Notes under the pieces: generated by a model
What the model was told of the DNA's origin: nothing
Databases searched by the model: none
The model's input: only the letters and a program-made list of their open reading frames with translations
Origin: Candidatus Chlorobium antarcticum
GTDB taxonomy: Bacteria > Bacteroidota > Chlorobiia > Chlorobiales > Chlorobiaceae
Reading direction: 5' to 3'
NCBI GenBank assembly: GCA_030765725.1
Contig: JAVCDF010000008.1
Span: 45,791 to 109,790, forward strand
Length of the DNA: 64,000 bases
Shown here: positions 10,488-24,580 of the stretch, piece by piece
Layout of the letters: each line of letters begins with the position of its first letter
How positions within the stretch are numbered: the stretch's first letter is position 1
Position numbers and translations under genes: made by a program

Positions 10488-11168
10488 ATGCTACTCTCTT
10501 TTCCGAACTGGATCATTCATATTTTCTCCTCGCTCGAGTGGCTGGTGGCTGCGCTGCTGCTTGTGCGCTACGGGCGACTCATCGGCCGAAAAAGCGTCAC
10601 CGTTTTTGGCTTCTCCATGCTGCCCCACTGGGCAGGAAGCCTCTCGGTACTTGCCTACCATATGACGACGGACAGCGTTCCATTTCTTCTCGACCTCTCC
10701 GAAATCATCAATCTTTTTGGAAGCATTTCCCTGCTTCTGGCAACACTGAATATTCTCAAAGAGACAGAGAAGGCTTCGCCGGCAGGCTTCATGGCGCTCA
10801 TAGGCGCGATCATGATTTCCGGAAAACCGCAGTCATGGCTTGGGGAGGATATTTTTGACGCCATCCTGCAGCTGTCAAGCGTTGTCTATATTTCGTTTCT
10901 GATTTTACTTCTTGTCGTATGGCGCCGCAACCGGACCCTGTTTTCGGGCCTGACGGTAGGGGGGTTCTGGTTTGTTCTGGTCTTTATTTCGGTTACCGTT
11001 TTCTGCATGTATCTGGCAACGGAAGTCCGGGGCTACCCGACGCTCTCGCATGACGACCTCCTACACGGCTCCGCAGAGAGCCTGCTCAGCATCAGCAACC
11101 TGATGATTGCGCTTGGAGTGCAGAGGAGCATCAGAAACCATCAGCATAAGGCGGCAGAAAGGAAGTGA
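10488..11168 (+). CDS. Polytopic membrane protein, DUF2499-DUF3593-like fusion, coupled to bchP
   Basis: 226 residues, six or seven membrane segments. Residues 1-95 (SFPNWIIHIFSSLEWL, FSMLPHWAGS) resemble the DUF2499 family; residues 115-215 (GGFWFVLVFISVT, DLLHGSAESLLSISNLMIAL) resemble DUF3593. From memory these are two separate membrane proteins in cyanobacteria and plastid-bearing eukaryotes; here they appear fused. The ATG follows the bchP TAA with no gap and uses GGGAGG inside the bchP end as its ribosome site. The function is unknown; the context suggests a role with chlorophyll or photosynthetic membrane assembly. The family assignment was made from recalled sequence. Confidence 0.7.
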   Translation: MLLSFPNWIIHIFSSLEWLVAALLLVRYGRLIGRKSVTVFGFSMLPHWAGSLSVLAYHMTTDSVPFLLDLSEIINLFGSISLLLATLNILKETEKASPAGFMALIGAIMISGKPQSWLGEDIFDAILQLSSVVYISFLILLLVVWRRNRTLFSGLTVGGFWFVLVFISVTVFCMYLATEVRGYPTLSHDDLLHGSAESLLSISNLMIALGVQRSIRNHQHKAAERK

Positions 11169-11174
11169 CTCCCC

Positions 11175-12854
11175 TCAAGGGCAGAGAAGACGGTCGTACT
11201 GCTGGGAATCCGAAAGCACCTCAGCCGCCTTTCTGAAAAAAGGGTCGCGGGCAAGCTCAAGACGACGGGCGGCTGAGGGGTCGCGCTGACGGACAATCTC
11301 TTCGCGAAGTGCCATGGCAACATCACCTGCGGCACCCGAAACCTCCTTTTTCCTCAACCGCACAAGTTCATCGCCGCTGGCGCCAAGCACCTGCATGCTC
11401 TCCTTTTCACCGCCAGCCTGCTCAAAACTCTCCTTAAAGGCTTCAAACCGCTTTTCGTCTGATGAACGATAGGAAAAATCCCTCTCTTGAAGAAATTGGG
11501 TAAAATCAGCAATCAGGGCCGTACTGTCAGGCACCTCGCCGGAATTTGGAGCATGGTTGAGAGAAAAGAGGAAGAGCATTCCCCGATAACGAAGCTGCTC
11601 CAGATAGACGGAATCTACGAAAGGCTCAACGGCAATATCGGGGGCAATGCCTCCGCCGCCGTACACCTTGCGCTTTGCCGCTGTCCTGAAACCCTCATGC
11701 CGGGATCCGCCACTCTTGAGACGGGGAAGCACATCGCGAGCCGATGCTGCAGCGCTATGCTCCTCTTTCTGGATAAGACGGCCAGAGGGGGTATAGTACT
11801 TGGCTGTGGTCAGCTTGAGGGCATTGTCATAGGGGAGATGAATGACCGACTGCACCAGCCCTTTACCAAATGAGCGTCCTCCAATGAGAATGCCGCGATC
11901 AAGATCCTGAACCGCTCCGGAAACAATTTCAGCCGCAGAGGCGCTCCGGGCGTTAATGAGAATGGCGAGCGGAATTTCCGGCTCCTCAGGGGGGCGTATG
12001 GTTTTGTAAGACTTTGAGCTGCCCGAAGAGCGGCCGCGGATAGAGACCACAGGGCTCTCTTCAGGAACAAACATTGAAGTCACATCAACCGCTGCGTCAA
12101 GAAGACCACCAGGATTCTCCCTTAAGTCGAGAATAATTCCCCTCAATGGGCCGCCCGATTTCGCAACCTCTTCCCTAATACCAGCAAGAGCCTTCTGCAT
12201 ATCTTCAAAAGAGCGGGTGCCGAAGCTCTCCAGCCCGATGTAACCAAACCCCTCAACAAGACCGCTGAAGCTCACTGTGCTGAGCCGAACCTCCTCCCTC
12301 GTGAGCTTAAAGGTCAGTCGAGCGGAGTTCCTGCGGCTCACTGCAAGGGTAAGCGAAACACCGACATTTCCCTTGATAAGTTCGCGAACCCGATCAAGGC
12401 TTTTCTCCTTGAGCTGCACCCCGTTGATTCCGGTAATACGGTCGCCTACGAGCATCCCGGACTTTGCCGCGGGCCAGCCCTCAACAACCGAAGTCACATA
12501 GATGGAGTCCTCAATGGAGGCGATGGTAATGCCGATGCCGGCATACTGGCTACTTGTGAGTTCACCAAGTTCGCGCGACTGCTCTTCGTCCAGAAAAACG
12601 GTGTAGGGATCAAGCGTCTCAAGCATGCCATCAATGGCTGAATACATGAGCCGGCTGAGGCTGAGAGTGTCCACATAGTTTTCCGCAACTTCCCGGTAAA
12701 CATGGCCGAGAAGCTCAATGCCTTTGACATCAGAAAAATAGCGTTCATCATCTCCTGCTGCTGATGCGGAGGAGGGGGAATACAGATGAAGCACAACAGC
12801 AAGCACGGCCGTAAACGCCCTGAAGAACCATAAGGACCGGGAATGCTGTTTCAT
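11175..12854 (-). CDS. ctpA: C-terminal processing peptidase (S41A, CtpA/Prc-like)
   Basis: 559 residues with a signal or anchor near residues 10-33. A PDZ domain (about 90-165, GIGITIASIEDSIYV ... GMLVGDRITGINGV) is followed by the S41 protease core. The catalytic Ser306 lies in NARSASAAE and Lys331 in FGKGLVQ, the family's Ser-Lys dyad. The enzyme trims exported proteins in the periplasm. A ~190-residue C-terminal extension follows the core. It lies 34 bases after dapD and may be read from it; its stop is 6 bases from the end of the converging DUF2499-like gene. Confidence 0.93.
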   Translation of the reverse strand: MKQHSRSLWFFRAFTAVLAVVLHLYSPSSASAAGDDERYFSDVKGIELLGHVYREVAENYVDTLSLSRLMYSAIDGMLETLDPYTVFLDEEQSRELGELTSSQYAGIGITIASIEDSIYVTSVVEGWPAAKSGMLVGDRITGINGVQLKEKSLDRVRELIKGNVGVSLTLAVSRRNSARLTFKLTREEVRLSTVSFSGLVEGFGYIGLESFGTRSFEDMQKALAGIREEVAKSGGPLRGIILDLRENPGGLLDAAVDVTSMFVPEESPVVSIRGRSSGSSKSYKTIRPPEEPEIPLAILINARSASAAEIVSGAVQDLDRGILIGGRSFGKGLVQSVIHLPYDNALKLTTAKYYTPSGRLIQKEEHSAAASARDVLPRLKSGGSRHEGFRTAAKRKVYGGGGIAPDIAVEPFVDSVYLEQLRYRGMLFLFSLNHAPNSGEVPDSTALIADFTQFLQERDFSYRSSDEKRFEAFKESFEQAGGEKESMQVLGASGDELVRLRKKEVSGAAGDVAMALREEIVRQRDPSAARRLELARDPFFRKAAEVLSDSQQYDRLLCP

Positions 12855-12888
12855 GCGGTCATTGCTTTTTTACGGGGTTGTCAGCCCC

Positions 12889-13752
12889 CTATCGGAGAGC
12901 CTCTTCAAGTGCTGTGGCCGCATCGGTTCTGGCGTCGCGGTACTTGATGATAATCGGGGTATAAATAGACAGACCGTGAACAGTAGCAAAATCTCCCTTC
13001 AGTCCACGGGAACCTGCAACAACAACAGCCCCTTCGGGAATGACAAGAGGAGAGTTCTCCGTTCTCCGATGTATGGTGTTGTTGACAAGATCATACACCG
13101 GGGTTGAGCCGTTGAGAATCACACCGGTCCCGATAACGGAGCGCTCACCCACAATGGTGCCTTCGTAAATGCCGCAATTGCCGCCAACCATCACGCCATC
13201 CTCAATAATGACAGGCATGGCCCCTATGGGCTCAAGCACTCCGCCGACCTGTACGGCCGCAGAGAGGTGGACATTCCGGCCGACCTGGGCGCAACTACCC
13301 ACAAGAGCATGGGAGTCAATCATGGTGCCCTCGTCAACATAGGCGCCCACATTCACATAGGCAGGGGGCATCATCACCACCGAAGGGGCAAGGTAGGAGC
13401 CGTCGCGGACAGAGGAACCACCGGGCACAATCCTCACCCCGCAGTCGTCTGCAAACTGCCGAAGCGGATAGGTATCCTTGTCAATAAAGGTGAATGCAGA
13501 GCCTTCCACGCCCGACTCCACCCGGCCGGCCTGCAGACGACCCAGTTTCATGCCGAGCAGAATGCCCTGTTTGACCCAGCTGTTGACCTGCCAGGCGCCA
13601 TTCTGCTTTTCAGCAGCGCGGACATGCCCACTGTTGAGCAGCTCCTTGAACTGCATAAAAGCTTCACGGGCTCCCGTAACCTGCTGTACATCGGCGGCTG
13701 CATATTTTGCATAGCCGAGAAGCTCCTCTTTCAGTGCGTCGTACACTCCCAT
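12889..13752 (-). CDS. dapD: 2,3,4,5-tetrahydropyridine-2,6-dicarboxylate N-succinyltransferase
   Basis: 287 residues. An N-terminal helical part is followed by a left-handed beta-helix of hexapeptide repeats (about residues 105-235, e.g. [34 protein letters not shown]). This arrangement and the VMMPPAYVN motif match DapD, which succinylates tetrahydrodipicolinate in the succinylase branch of lysine and meso-diaminopimelate synthesis. Meso-DAP is also used by the MurE encoded later in the window. It sits just upstream of ctpA on the same strand. Confidence 0.92.
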   Translation of the reverse strand: MGVYDALKEELLGYAKYAAADVQQVTGAREAFMQFKELLNSGHVRAAEKQNGAWQVNSWVKQGILLGMKLGRLQAGRVESGVEGSAFTFIDKDTYPLRQFADDCGVRIVPGGSSVRDGSYLAPSVVMMPPAYVNVGAYVDEGTMIDSHALVGSCAQVGRNVHLSAAVQVGGVLEPIGAMPVIIEDGVMVGGNCGIYEGTIVGERSVIGTGVILNGSTPVYDLVNNTIHRRTENSPLVIPEGAVVVAGSRGLKGDFATVHGLSIYTPIIIKYRDARTDAATALEEALR

Positions 13753-13772
13753 AAAATCAATTTTTTTCGTGC

Positions 13773-15458
13773 TTAGAGATCGCCGTATTCTGCGGTAATA
13801 TCTTTGCTGTTTTTTCTTGAATAGAACCTGAAATCGTCGCTCCTGAGGCTCTCATCCCCCTTCACCCTCACAAAGAGCAGGTGCTGGAGAAACCACTTCA
13901 TCTCTGTTTTCATGTCGGTGTTCTGCAGCGGCTCAATAACGGTTGGGCTCACATAGAGGTCGAGCTGCTGGAACTTCAGGCTCTGCTGCAGAGCATATTT
14001 TCGCAGCCAACGCTCAATCTGGTTGATGGTGGTAAACCGGGCCTGCACAACTCCCGAACCACCACACGCCGGACACTGGTCGCCCATCCGCTGCATAAGG
14101 CTCGGCCGTATCCTCTCACGGGTAATCTGCATGACGCCGAAGTCCGATAGGGGTAGAATGTTGGATTTTGCGCGGTCGTTGCGCAGCTCACCCTTCATGG
14201 TTTCGTATACCTTTTTGGAGTTGCGGCTGTCCATCATATCAATGAAGTCAACCACAATGATGCCCCCGATATCGCGAAGCCTGAGCTGGCGCACAACCTC
14301 ACGGGCCGCCTCGAGATTGGTTTTCAGGGAGTTCTCCTCCTGCTCACGCTTGGCTGCATAGCGGCCGCTGTTGACATCAACCACCACCATGGCCTCGGTG
14401 TGCTCAATAATAATGTAGCCGCCCGACTTGAGCCATACCTTCCGAGAGAAAATGGATTCAACATCCTTTGCAATACCGTACCCCTCAAAGAGCGGCAGCT
14501 TGCCCTGATAGAGCGACACATTCTTCACCATTTCCGGTGCCACCCATTCAATGTAGTTGAGGGTCTCTTTGTGGATGGAGGCAGAGTTTGCAACAATTTC
14601 TGTAACATCTGAATTCAGCGAGTCGCGCAGAACGCTGGAGATGATTGTGTCCTCCTTGAAAATGAGCTGCGGCGGAACGGCATCCTTGAGCTTTCCCTCA
14701 ATCTGCGCCCACTTGCCAAGAAGCTTTTCAAGATCCTGGCGGAGGAGAGACTCTTCCTGCATTTCGGCAACCGTGCGGATAATTGCGCCAAACCCTTCGG
14801 GAAGCATGGAACGAACAAGTTTTTTCAGGCGCGCACGCTCCTTACGGGAAACAACCCTGCGCGAAACCGCTACCTGTCCGCCACCGAAGGGAAGCAGTAC
14901 CATAAAACGGCCGGCAATGGTAATATCGGAGGTGAGCCGTGAACCCTTGGTGCTGATGGGCTCTTTGATGACCTGTACAAGAATGGAGTCGTTGGCCTTG
15001 AGCTTGCCAGCAATCATCTGGGTATAGGACTGCCGCTTTTCGGCCTGTTCAGACCTGTCCTTCCCTGCCGCTGAGGGTCCGCGCCCTCCACTCCGGGCAA
15101 CGGTCTTGGCGCCTGAAGTTTCTGCCTGGACGGCAACGCTTCCGTTGGCCTCACCCTCGTCGTCGCTCTCTCCATTCTCATCGTCATCGTCCTCTATCAG
15201 AGCCCTGTAGTCTTCAGTGGTTGTGCCTACATCGGAAAAATGGAGGAAGCCGTCGGATTTCTGCCCTATATCAACAAACGCTGCCTTCAGGCCCTCAATA
15301 ACCTTATGGACCCGACCAAGATAAATATCACCAATGCTTCTGCGGCTTTCCGGCCGTTCAATAATCAGCTCTACAAGACGGCCCTCTTCAACAAGCGCAA
15401 CCTGTATTTCGTCGCCGGTCTTGTTCATCAACAGCTGTTTTTTCACACTCTTCTTCAT
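13773..15458 (-). CDS. rng: Ribonuclease E/G family endoribonuclease
   Basis: 561 residues from [13 protein letters not shown]. An N-terminal S1 RNA-binding domain (about 38-170) is split by a ~60-residue acidic and Ser/Gly-rich insertion (residues 85-145). The catalytic core includes VVVDVNSG and [13 protein letters not shown] with the two metal-binding Asp, and the Zn-link CPACGGSG is present. It processes rRNA and degrades mRNA. A longer ORF starts at a TTG at 15530; the ATG at 15458 fits the family N-terminus better. There is no long C-terminal scaffold, so it is closer in size to RNase G. Confidence 0.9.
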   Translation of the reverse strand: MKKSVKKQLLMNKTGDEIQVALVEEGRLVELIIERPESRRSIGDIYLGRVHKVIEGLKAAFVDIGQKSDGFLHFSDVGTTTEDYRALIEDDDDENGESDDEGEANGSVAVQAETSGAKTVARSGGRGPSAAGKDRSEQAEKRQSYTQMIAGKLKANDSILVQVIKEPISTKGSRLTSDITIAGRFMVLLPFGGGQVAVSRRVVSRKERARLKKLVRSMLPEGFGAIIRTVAEMQEESLLRQDLEKLLGKWAQIEGKLKDAVPPQLIFKEDTIISSVLRDSLNSDVTEIVANSASIHKETLNYIEWVAPEMVKNVSLYQGKLPLFEGYGIAKDVESIFSRKVWLKSGGYIIIEHTEAMVVVDVNSGRYAAKREQEENSLKTNLEAAREVVRQLRLRDIGGIIVVDFIDMMDSRNSKKVYETMKGELRNDRAKSNILPLSDFGVMQITRERIRPSLMQRMGDQCPACGGSGVVQARFTTINQIERWLRKYALQQSLKFQQLDLYVSPTVIEPLQNTDMKTEMKWFLQHLLFVRVKGDESLRSDDFRFYSRKNSKDITAEYGDL

Positions 15459-15672
15459 ATTGTATATCAGACCTTTCCCTTTATTGGTAATGGACAGGAA
15501 CTTCTTCAGCAACCGGCTCAGAAACCCCAAGAATCATGAGGGGGCGGTGCATCGGAAGCAAAAACAGTACTTGCAACCTAACAATGAAGATAAGAAATTA
15601 AAGGGGTCCCGTAAAACTTTGTTGCAAGCCGCTGAAGTTCGGGAAGAGGGGAACAGAAAAAGGGGAACACGC

Positions 15673-16290
15673 ATGCAAACCGACTATGAATACAGCTTGT
15701 GGGAATCAAGGGAACGCATCTCGGGCGTTGACGAGGCAGGCAGAGGGCCCCTTGCCGGACCTGTGGTTGCGGCTGCAGTGGTGTTTCCCCGCTGGTTCCG
15801 TCCCGAAAGCGGCATCCTCACCCGGATGAATGACTCGAAAAAGCTTTCCCCCGCTCTCCGCCGTGAACTGGCGCCCGCCATACAGGAGGCTGCCCTTGCT
15901 TGGTCGGTTGCGGAGGTTGACGCCCCAACAATCGACAGCATGAACATTCTCTCTGCCACCATGCTGGCCATGAACCGCGCTGTGGCCAATCTTGGCCTCA
16001 CTCCCGACATCATCCTTGTTGACGGGAACAGATTTACCCCCGACTCTCCGGCCGAGTACAGAACCATTGTAGGGGGCGACGCAAAAGTATACTCAATAGC
16101 TGCCGCCTCGGTACTTGCCAAAACGGCGCGCGACCAGATAATGAGCACCTATGACCTTGAGTACCCGGCGTACGGGTTCAGCCAGCATGCGGGATACCCT
16201 ACCACCATGCACATCAATGCCATCCGTGAACACGGCCGATGCGCCATCCATCGCTTCAGCTTCAGGGTCAGACGACTCAACGAAGTATGA
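15673..16290 (+). CDS. rnhB: Ribonuclease HII
   Basis: 205 residues. The signature [14 protein letters not shown] gives the metal ligands Asp20 and Glu21, followed by NDSKKLS, LVDGNRF and the SVLAKTARD helix. The enzyme cuts the RNA strand of RNA-DNA hybrids and removes misincorporated ribonucleotides. The open frame runs back to 15334, but that part overlaps the opposite-strand RNase E/G gene and lacks family sequence; the ATG at 15673 was chosen. It overlaps yraN by 4 bases. Confidence 0.94.
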   Translation: MQTDYEYSLWESRERISGVDEAGRGPLAGPVVAAAVVFPRWFRPESGILTRMNDSKKLSPALRRELAPAIQEAALAWSVAEVDAPTIDSMNILSATMLAMNRAVANLGLTPDIILVDGNRFTPDSPAEYRTIVGGDAKVYSIAAASVLAKTARDQIMSTYDLEYPAYGFSQHAGYPTTMHINAIREHGRCAIHRFSFRVRRLNEV

Positions 16291-16682
16291 GCAGCAACCA
16301 GGCGTGGCTCCTTGGAAGGGAAGGAGAGCGGATCGCCGCGGAGTTTCTTGAGCGGAAAGGCTACCGGATTGTGGAACGCAACTTCCGATTCCACCGCAAC
16401 GAGATTGACATTATTGCCCTGGACGGCAAAACAGTCTGCTTTGTTGAGGTAAAAACCAGACTTTCAACCGTGAAAGGAGAGCCCGCAGAGGCGGTAACGC
16501 TGGCAAAGCAGCGAGAGATTCTGAAAGCGGCTGAAGCATGGCTCGCATACCGTTCTGAGGGGGAGCCGGACTGCCGGTTCGATGTAGTGGGAATCATTGC
16601 TGAGGCCCTCTCTCCGGAGAGGTTTTGGGCTGTGAGAATCGACCTTATCACCGATGCATTTCAAGACCTGCGAGGGGGGTGA
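16287..16682 (+). CDS. yraN: YraN/UPF0102 family nuclease-like protein
   Basis: 131 residues with the YraN layout: [18 protein letters not shown], then [21 protein letters not shown], which carries the ND/ExK restriction-endonuclease-like active-site pattern. The biological role of the family is not established. Its ATG overlaps the rnhB stop (ATGA), a common rnhB-yraN pairing. Confidence 0.9.
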   Translation: MSSNQAWLLGREGERIAAEFLERKGYRIVERNFRFHRNEIDIIALDGKTVCFVEVKTRLSTVKGEPAEAVTLAKQREILKAAEAWLAYRSEGEPDCRFDVVGIIAEALSPERFWAVRIDLITDAFQDLRGG

Positions 16683-16750
16683 AAATACCACATACTTGCC
16701 TTATTTTTGTTATCTTTGCCATAGAAATCCATAACCTCCAGTCACTGTAA

Positions 16751-20008
<3,258 letters not shown>

Positions 20009-20047
20009 TCAAGTGTGAAAGGGGCGGCTTTGCCGAGCATTGCCCTG

Positions 20048-20980
20048 TTACTTCTGGCTTCCCCGGAGTTTCACCGGTGCTTTCGAACGCTTGATCCACT
20101 CGAATGCAAGTGGGGCGGCAACGAATATTGAAGAGTATGTGCCAACAAGAATACCGGCGAAGACGGCGAAAGCAAAGGCTCTGATAGCCGGACCTGCGAA
20201 GATGAAGAGCACCAGAACAGTCAGAAGAGTGGTGCTGGATGTAATGATGGTCCGACTGAGCGTCATGTTCATGCTCTCGTTGAAAATCTGTTCGTATTCG
20301 GATGGCTTCCTGTTTCTGATTCTTTCACGAATACGGTCGTATACAACGACGGTATCGGTAATCGAGTAGCCGGCTATGGTCAGAAATGCAGCAATGATGC
20401 TCTGGTCCATCTCAAGGGGCATAACATCGAACACGCCACCCAACAGACTGAAAAGCCCGAGAACAATCAGCACATCGTGAAAGATTGCTACAACCCCCGC
20501 TGCGGCAAATTTCAGCTCGAAGCGGATACCGACATAGATAAGAATGGCAAGAAGGGCACCGACCATTGCCTTAAGGGCCGACCATTTGAGGTCGGAGGCT
20601 ATGCTGGGGCCAACCGCGTCGATGCGCACAATCTCAAAGGGATTGCCCTTGAGGCGAGAGGTAACAGCACCGGTAATCAGCGATTTCAGCTCATTGGTAT
20701 CACCGCTGAAGACTGTGCTCAAAAGAAACGAGCGGTCCATACCGTACTGCTTGATGGTTCCCGACACCCCTGCGTCGCGGATCGCCGAACGAAGTTCGCC
20801 TACGGGAACATCATGTTCGAAACGAAGCACAACCTCGGAGCCCCCCCTGAAATCGATTCCGTAATTGAGCCCTCGGACGGCAAGCGAACCTATGCCCGTA
20901 AGTAAGAGAACAAGGGAAATGGCGTACGCAATTTTACGGGCCCCCAGAAAGTTAAAGCTGGTATTACTGAAAATCCTCAT
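20048..20980 (-). CDS. secF: Protein translocase subunit SecF
   Basis: 310 residues, six membrane segments. The N-terminal GLNYGIDFRGGSEVVLRF is the SecD/F signature, and the last membrane block contains GYSITDTVVVYDRIRE. SecDF uses the proton motive force to help pull proteins through SecYEG on the periplasmic side. It is separated from secD by 24 bases. Confidence 0.95.
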   Translation of the reverse strand: MRIFSNTSFNFLGARKIAYAISLVLLLTGIGSLAVRGLNYGIDFRGGSEVVLRFEHDVPVGELRSAIRDAGVSGTIKQYGMDRSFLLSTVFSGDTNELKSLITGAVTSRLKGNPFEIVRIDAVGPSIASDLKWSALKAMVGALLAILIYVGIRFELKFAAAGVVAIFHDVLIVLGLFSLLGGVFDVMPLEMDQSIIAAFLTIAGYSITDTVVVYDRIRERIRNRKPSEYEQIFNESMNMTLSRTIITSSTTLLTVLVLFIFAGPAIRAFAFAVFAGILVGTYSSIFVAAPLAFEWIKRSKAPVKLRGSQK

Positions 20981-21004
20981 GGGTCGAAGCTTGTGATTAT
21001 ACGG

Positions 21005-22780
21005 TTAACCGAAACTTTTTGCTGACATCATATTTTTTGCAATAAGCAACCTGAATATCTCGCGAGTCACAACAATGGCGGTAAACAGGCTTGCGGCCGT
21101 TCCGATCATCAGCGTGACGGCAAACCCCTGAATTGGGCCGATACCGTAGGTATAGAGAAGGAAGGATGCTGCAAGGGTGGTGACATGGGAGTCAAGAATG
21201 GAAGAAAACGCACGGTCATACCCCTCACTGACGGCCGAGGTTATGCTGCGTCCCTCTGCCAGTTCCTCGCGGATACGCTCGTAAATAAGCACATTGGCAT
21301 CAACAGCCATGCCCATTGTCAGCACAATACCGGCAATGCCGGGAAGGGAGAGCGAGGCACTGAATCCGGCCAGAACCGAAAGAACAATAAGCACATTGAG
21401 CACCAGAGCAACATCGGCCGCAAGACCTCCCTGACGGTAGTAGAAAATCATGAAGACAACCACGGCAGAAAATCCCCATATAAGGGACTGCAGTCCGGCG
21501 CGGATGTAGTCGGCTCCAAGAGAGGGGCCGACCGTACGCTCTTCGACAATGCGCACTGGAGCAGGAAGAGCACCAGCCTTCAGCACAATCTCAAGATCCT
21601 TCGCCTCTTCAAGACTCTGAATACCATTGATGACCGAATTGCCGTTGGGTATTTTCGACTGTACGACAGGCGCGCTGTATACCGCCCCGTCAAGAACAAT
21701 AGCTATCCTTTTACCAATATTGCTCCCCGTGATGCGGGCCCATTTCGAGGTGCCTTCGGAATTCATTGACATCAGAACCTCCGGCTGCACTCCCTGAGAA
21801 CCGAATGTGGCCTTTGCTTCAGTAATAACGCCACCAGTCAGTTCTGCTGTTTTGCGTACAAGGTATATCGTGTAAAGCCTGCTCCCGTCCTCAGCATCAT
21901 CAGGCCGGGCGGCAAGCAGAAGCTCGCTGTCGGGGGGGAGCTGGGCGACGGCCTCAGGCTGACTGAACAGAGCGGCAACCAGTTCACGGTTTTCAGCGCG
22001 GACCACCGCGTTGTCGCTCCCATATACTTGCACAAAACGGAAAAGCCCATCGTTGGAGGAATTGCCGGCCGAAGCTGACACTGCAGTGTTGATGGCGTCA
22101 AGAGTTCTTGAAAGAGCCCCATTTTCTCTCAGAAGCCTGAACTCCAGCTTTGCGGTTCCTTTCAGAAGGTTTCGCATCCTGTTTTCGTCGGAAATACCAG
22201 GAAGCTCAATAATGATTTTACGGTTGCCCTGCGTGGTAATCATCGGTTCGGCAACACCGTACTGGTCAATCCGGTTCCGGATAATTTCACGGGCGCGGAC
22301 AAGTGCGTCTGAAGCCTCTTTTCTCAGCTTACCCACTATCTCAGCGTCACTGTTGCGGATGTCATAAAAATACCTGCTCAGCCGGATGTTCTCCTTTCTG
22401 AAGGTCGTTGAAACAAGATCCACCACATCGGCGTCGGTTATCGCAGCTTTACGGCCGACCTCCTCCATAATGGCATCGAACTTTGAGTCGCGGTTCCACG
22501 CTTTCTGCATGAAGAGGTCAATCTGATCAACCTCCATAACCAGATGCATCCCCCCTTTCAAATCAAGGCCGAGTTTGAGCCCTTTCTGTCGGGCGTCTTC
22601 GATTTCATCACGATGGCTCAGCACAAAATTCAGACTGTCCTCGGGAGAATGGAACGCTTCAAGCTGCTTTCCAAGCGAATACTCCTTCCATGTCGGCACA
22701 AGTGACCAGAGGGCAAGGAGCGTGACTCCGGCAATAATAAGAAGGTTGTATCGTTTGTTTTTCATTGATGACATAATCAT
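21005..22780 (-). CDS. secD: Protein translocase subunit SecD
   Basis: 591 residues. One N-terminal membrane helix is followed by [18 protein letters not shown], a large periplasmic part with the P1 domain ([25 protein letters not shown]), and five C-terminal helices including [16 protein letters not shown]. It partners with SecF encoded just downstream. [12 protein letters not shown] offers several start codons; the first was kept. Confidence 0.95.
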   Translation of the reverse strand: MIMSSMKNKRYNLLIIAGVTLLALWSLVPTWKEYSLGKQLEAFHSPEDSLNFVLSHRDEIEDARQKGLKLGLDLKGGMHLVMEVDQIDLFMQKAWNRDSKFDAIMEEVGRKAAITDADVVDLVSTTFRKENIRLSRYFYDIRNSDAEIVGKLRKEASDALVRAREIIRNRIDQYGVAEPMITTQGNRKIIIELPGISDENRMRNLLKGTAKLEFRLLRENGALSRTLDAINTAVSASAGNSSNDGLFRFVQVYGSDNAVVRAENRELVAALFSQPEAVAQLPPDSELLLAARPDDAEDGSRLYTIYLVRKTAELTGGVITEAKATFGSQGVQPEVLMSMNSEGTSKWARITGSNIGKRIAIVLDGAVYSAPVVQSKIPNGNSVINGIQSLEEAKDLEIVLKAGALPAPVRIVEERTVGPSLGADYIRAGLQSLIWGFSAVVVFMIFYYRQGGLAADVALVLNVLIVLSVLAGFSASLSLPGIAGIVLTMGMAVDANVLIYERIREELAEGRSITSAVSEGYDRAFSSILDSHVTTLAASFLLYTYGIGPIQGFAVTLMIGTAASLFTAIVVTREIFRLLIAKNMMSAKSFG

Positions 22781-22872
22781 TTACACTCAAAAAAACCGGT
22801 TCCGCCAATATATGAAACAGTGCAGTGATTATCTAACACAGCCGAACCGTTCCACAGACGCATGACGCAATG

Positions 22873-22902
22873 GAAAAACCCGGCACAGCGACCGGGCTTT
22901 TT
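22873..22902 (-). terminator. Rho-independent terminator after fccAB
   Basis: On the minus strand a GCCCGG...CCGGGTTTTT hairpin with an 8-base loop lies about 30 bases past the fccB stop and is followed by a T-rich run. The upper strand also has a T-run. Confidence 0.75.
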
Positions 22903-22928
22903 CTCCATCCCAATTGCCCGGCGACGCA

Positions 22929-24224
22929 CTATCCCCAGATATCTTGGGCAATATTGTTGTACCAGCCGCGGGCAAAGGTGGCCTCCTGGCTCAGTTGATC
23001 GTCGTCAGCGTCCATGGGAGTCAAACCGCCAGCCCCTTTTATGGAAACAATCCCCTCCGCAGTCAGTTTGTAGACTGCAGCAACCGACACTCCGTACCCT
23101 GGGCCAATGAGGCTGTAGCAGGTATTGACGAGCGAAGGCGCTGCTGGAACCTCGCCATTGAAAAGCCTCACAATTGCTGCAGCAGTCACCTTCCCCTGAC
23201 TGCTGGCAGCAAAGCCTGACTTCGGCATTGCCCCCGCCATGCAGGCGTCGCCGATAACATGGACTCCTGGGTGAATGAGCGACTCGAATGAAACCGGATT
23301 GACCGGACACCATCCCGAGGAATTGACCAACCCGGCATCAAAAGCCAGCTTTCCAGCTTTCTGCGGAGGAATGACATTGACAACATCGCCTTTTTCATCG
23401 CCGAACTCCGTCGTCACCGTCATAGCAGCAGGATCGACCTTCAGCACACGCCCCCCTGTTGATGCTCCGCGCCACTCAATCATTCCTGGATAGAGTTTTT
23501 CCCAGCCTTTGGTGAAAATCCCCTGTTTGGAGAACTTATCTTTGGCATCAAGAATGAGAATTTTTGACTTTGGCTTTTTCTCTTTCAGGTAATGCGCAAT
23601 AAGGCTTGCCCGCTCATAAGGTCCGGGAGGACATCGGAAAGGATTGTCTGGCGGGCAGATGATGACCTTTCCGCCATCCTTCATTGCATGCAGCTGCTTC
23701 TGCAGAAGAACCGTCTGTGGACCGGCTTCATAGGCATGCGGCATTTGTGCTTCGGCCGCTTTCCTGCTGTACCCATTAATGGCCTCAAAGCTGAAATCAA
23801 TGCCGGGAGAAACAATGAGCCGATCATAACCGAAAACCTTCCCGCTTTTCAGCTTTACAACGCTTTTGAGGGCGTCGATCGACACAACGGTATCGGCCAC
23901 CACATCGATCTTGTAGCGATTTTTAAGCACAGCATATCTCTGCGCTATATCCTCCATGGTTTTCAGGCCGCCAAGCACCCAGTTGCTGAATGGGCAGGTA
24001 TAGAAGACCGCCTTCGGCTCAATGAGTGTAACGGAAATCGAAGAGTCCAGTTTTTTCAGGTACTTGGCTGCCGTGGCACCACCAAACCCTCCACCAACTA
24101 CAACCACGCGCTTTCTGTCTGCAGCACGACCCATTCCGGGAAGTGCACTAAGCCCCAGCGCAGAACCAGCAGCACCAGCGAAGAGGAGTTTACTGAAATC
24201 ACGACGCGAAATTTTCTGATTCAT
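22929..24224 (-). CDS. fccB: Flavocytochrome c sulfide dehydrogenase, flavoprotein subunit
   Basis: 431 residues. A Tat-type signal ([15 protein letters not shown]) targets the folded protein to the periplasm. The FAD fold [17 protein letters not shown] follows. The family's key cysteines are present: [13 protein letters not shown] (covalent FAD site), [12 protein letters not shown] and [12 protein letters not shown] (redox pair). The enzyme oxidises sulfide and passes electrons to the cytochrome subunit. The start at 24224 has GGGAGG seven bases upstream; an earlier in-frame ATG would overlap fccA. It is co-transcribed with fccA, 14 bases upstream. Confidence 0.93.
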   Translation of the reverse strand: MNQKISRRDFSKLLFAGAAGSALGLSALPGMGRAADRKRVVVVGGGFGGATAAKYLKKLDSSISVTLIEPKAVFYTCPFSNWVLGGLKTMEDIAQRYAVLKNRYKIDVVADTVVSIDALKSVVKLKSGKVFGYDRLIVSPGIDFSFEAINGYSRKAAEAQMPHAYEAGPQTVLLQKQLHAMKDGGKVIICPPDNPFRCPPGPYERASLIAHYLKEKKPKSKILILDAKDKFSKQGIFTKGWEKLYPGMIEWRGASTGGRVLKVDPAAMTVTTEFGDEKGDVVNVIPPQKAGKLAFDAGLVNSSGWCPVNPVSFESLIHPGVHVIGDACMAGAMPKSGFAASSQGKVTAAAIVRLFNGEVPAAPSLVNTCYSLIGPGYGVSVAAVYKLTAEGIVSIKGAGGLTPMDADDDQLSQEATFARGWYNNIAQDIWG

Positions 24225-24238
24225 AATCGTCCTCCCGG

Positions 24239-24580
24239 TTAGTTGTTGGTCTGCCATACCGTTCCGTAATACTGCGCAATCAGCCGGATCTCTTCATCGG
24301 TGTACCCTTTTGCGTGACGCATCATAACGGTTGAATACCGCTTACCCGACTTGAAATCCATCAACGCAGTTTCAAGATATTCCGGCGACTTTCCATAAAA
24401 GGAAGGAATGATGCTGACGCTTTTTCCATCCGTTCCGTGACATGATGCGCAGGAAAACGCCAGAACCTGACCCCGTGGGTCCACGCCCGCTGCTTCAGCC
24501 GCCTCTGCCTGCCCACCGGCAAGAACCGACAAGGAAACAACTGTTACTGCCGCAATAAGCAATTTCATTTTTTCGGCCAT
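24239..24580 (-). CDS. fccA: Flavocytochrome c sulfide dehydrogenase, cytochrome c subunit
   Basis: 113 residues from [12 protein letters not shown], with a signal peptide ending at about AEA and one heme-binding CASCH motif ([14 protein letters not shown]). A likely distal Met lies in [14 protein letters not shown]. It accepts electrons from FccB and passes them on to the photosynthetic chain. The ATG at 24580 is preceded by GGGAGGA at a 6-base spacing, which rules against the longer open frame reaching 24808. It heads the fccA-fccB pair. Confidence 0.92.
   Translation of the reverse strand: MAEKMKLLIAAVTVVSLSVLAGGQAEAAEAAGVDPRGQVLAFSCASCHGTDGKSVSIIPSFYGKSPEYLETALMDFKSGKRYSTVMMRHAKGYTDEEIRLIAQYYGTVWQTNN

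Noticed and set aside
16711..16718. TATCTTTG before gyrB and TACATTTG (44845-44852) before mraZ, resembling the Bacteroidetes TAnnTTTG promoter element
   Set aside because: The six fixed bases occur by chance about every 2 kb per strand in random sequence, and no properly spaced -33 TTG was found at either site.
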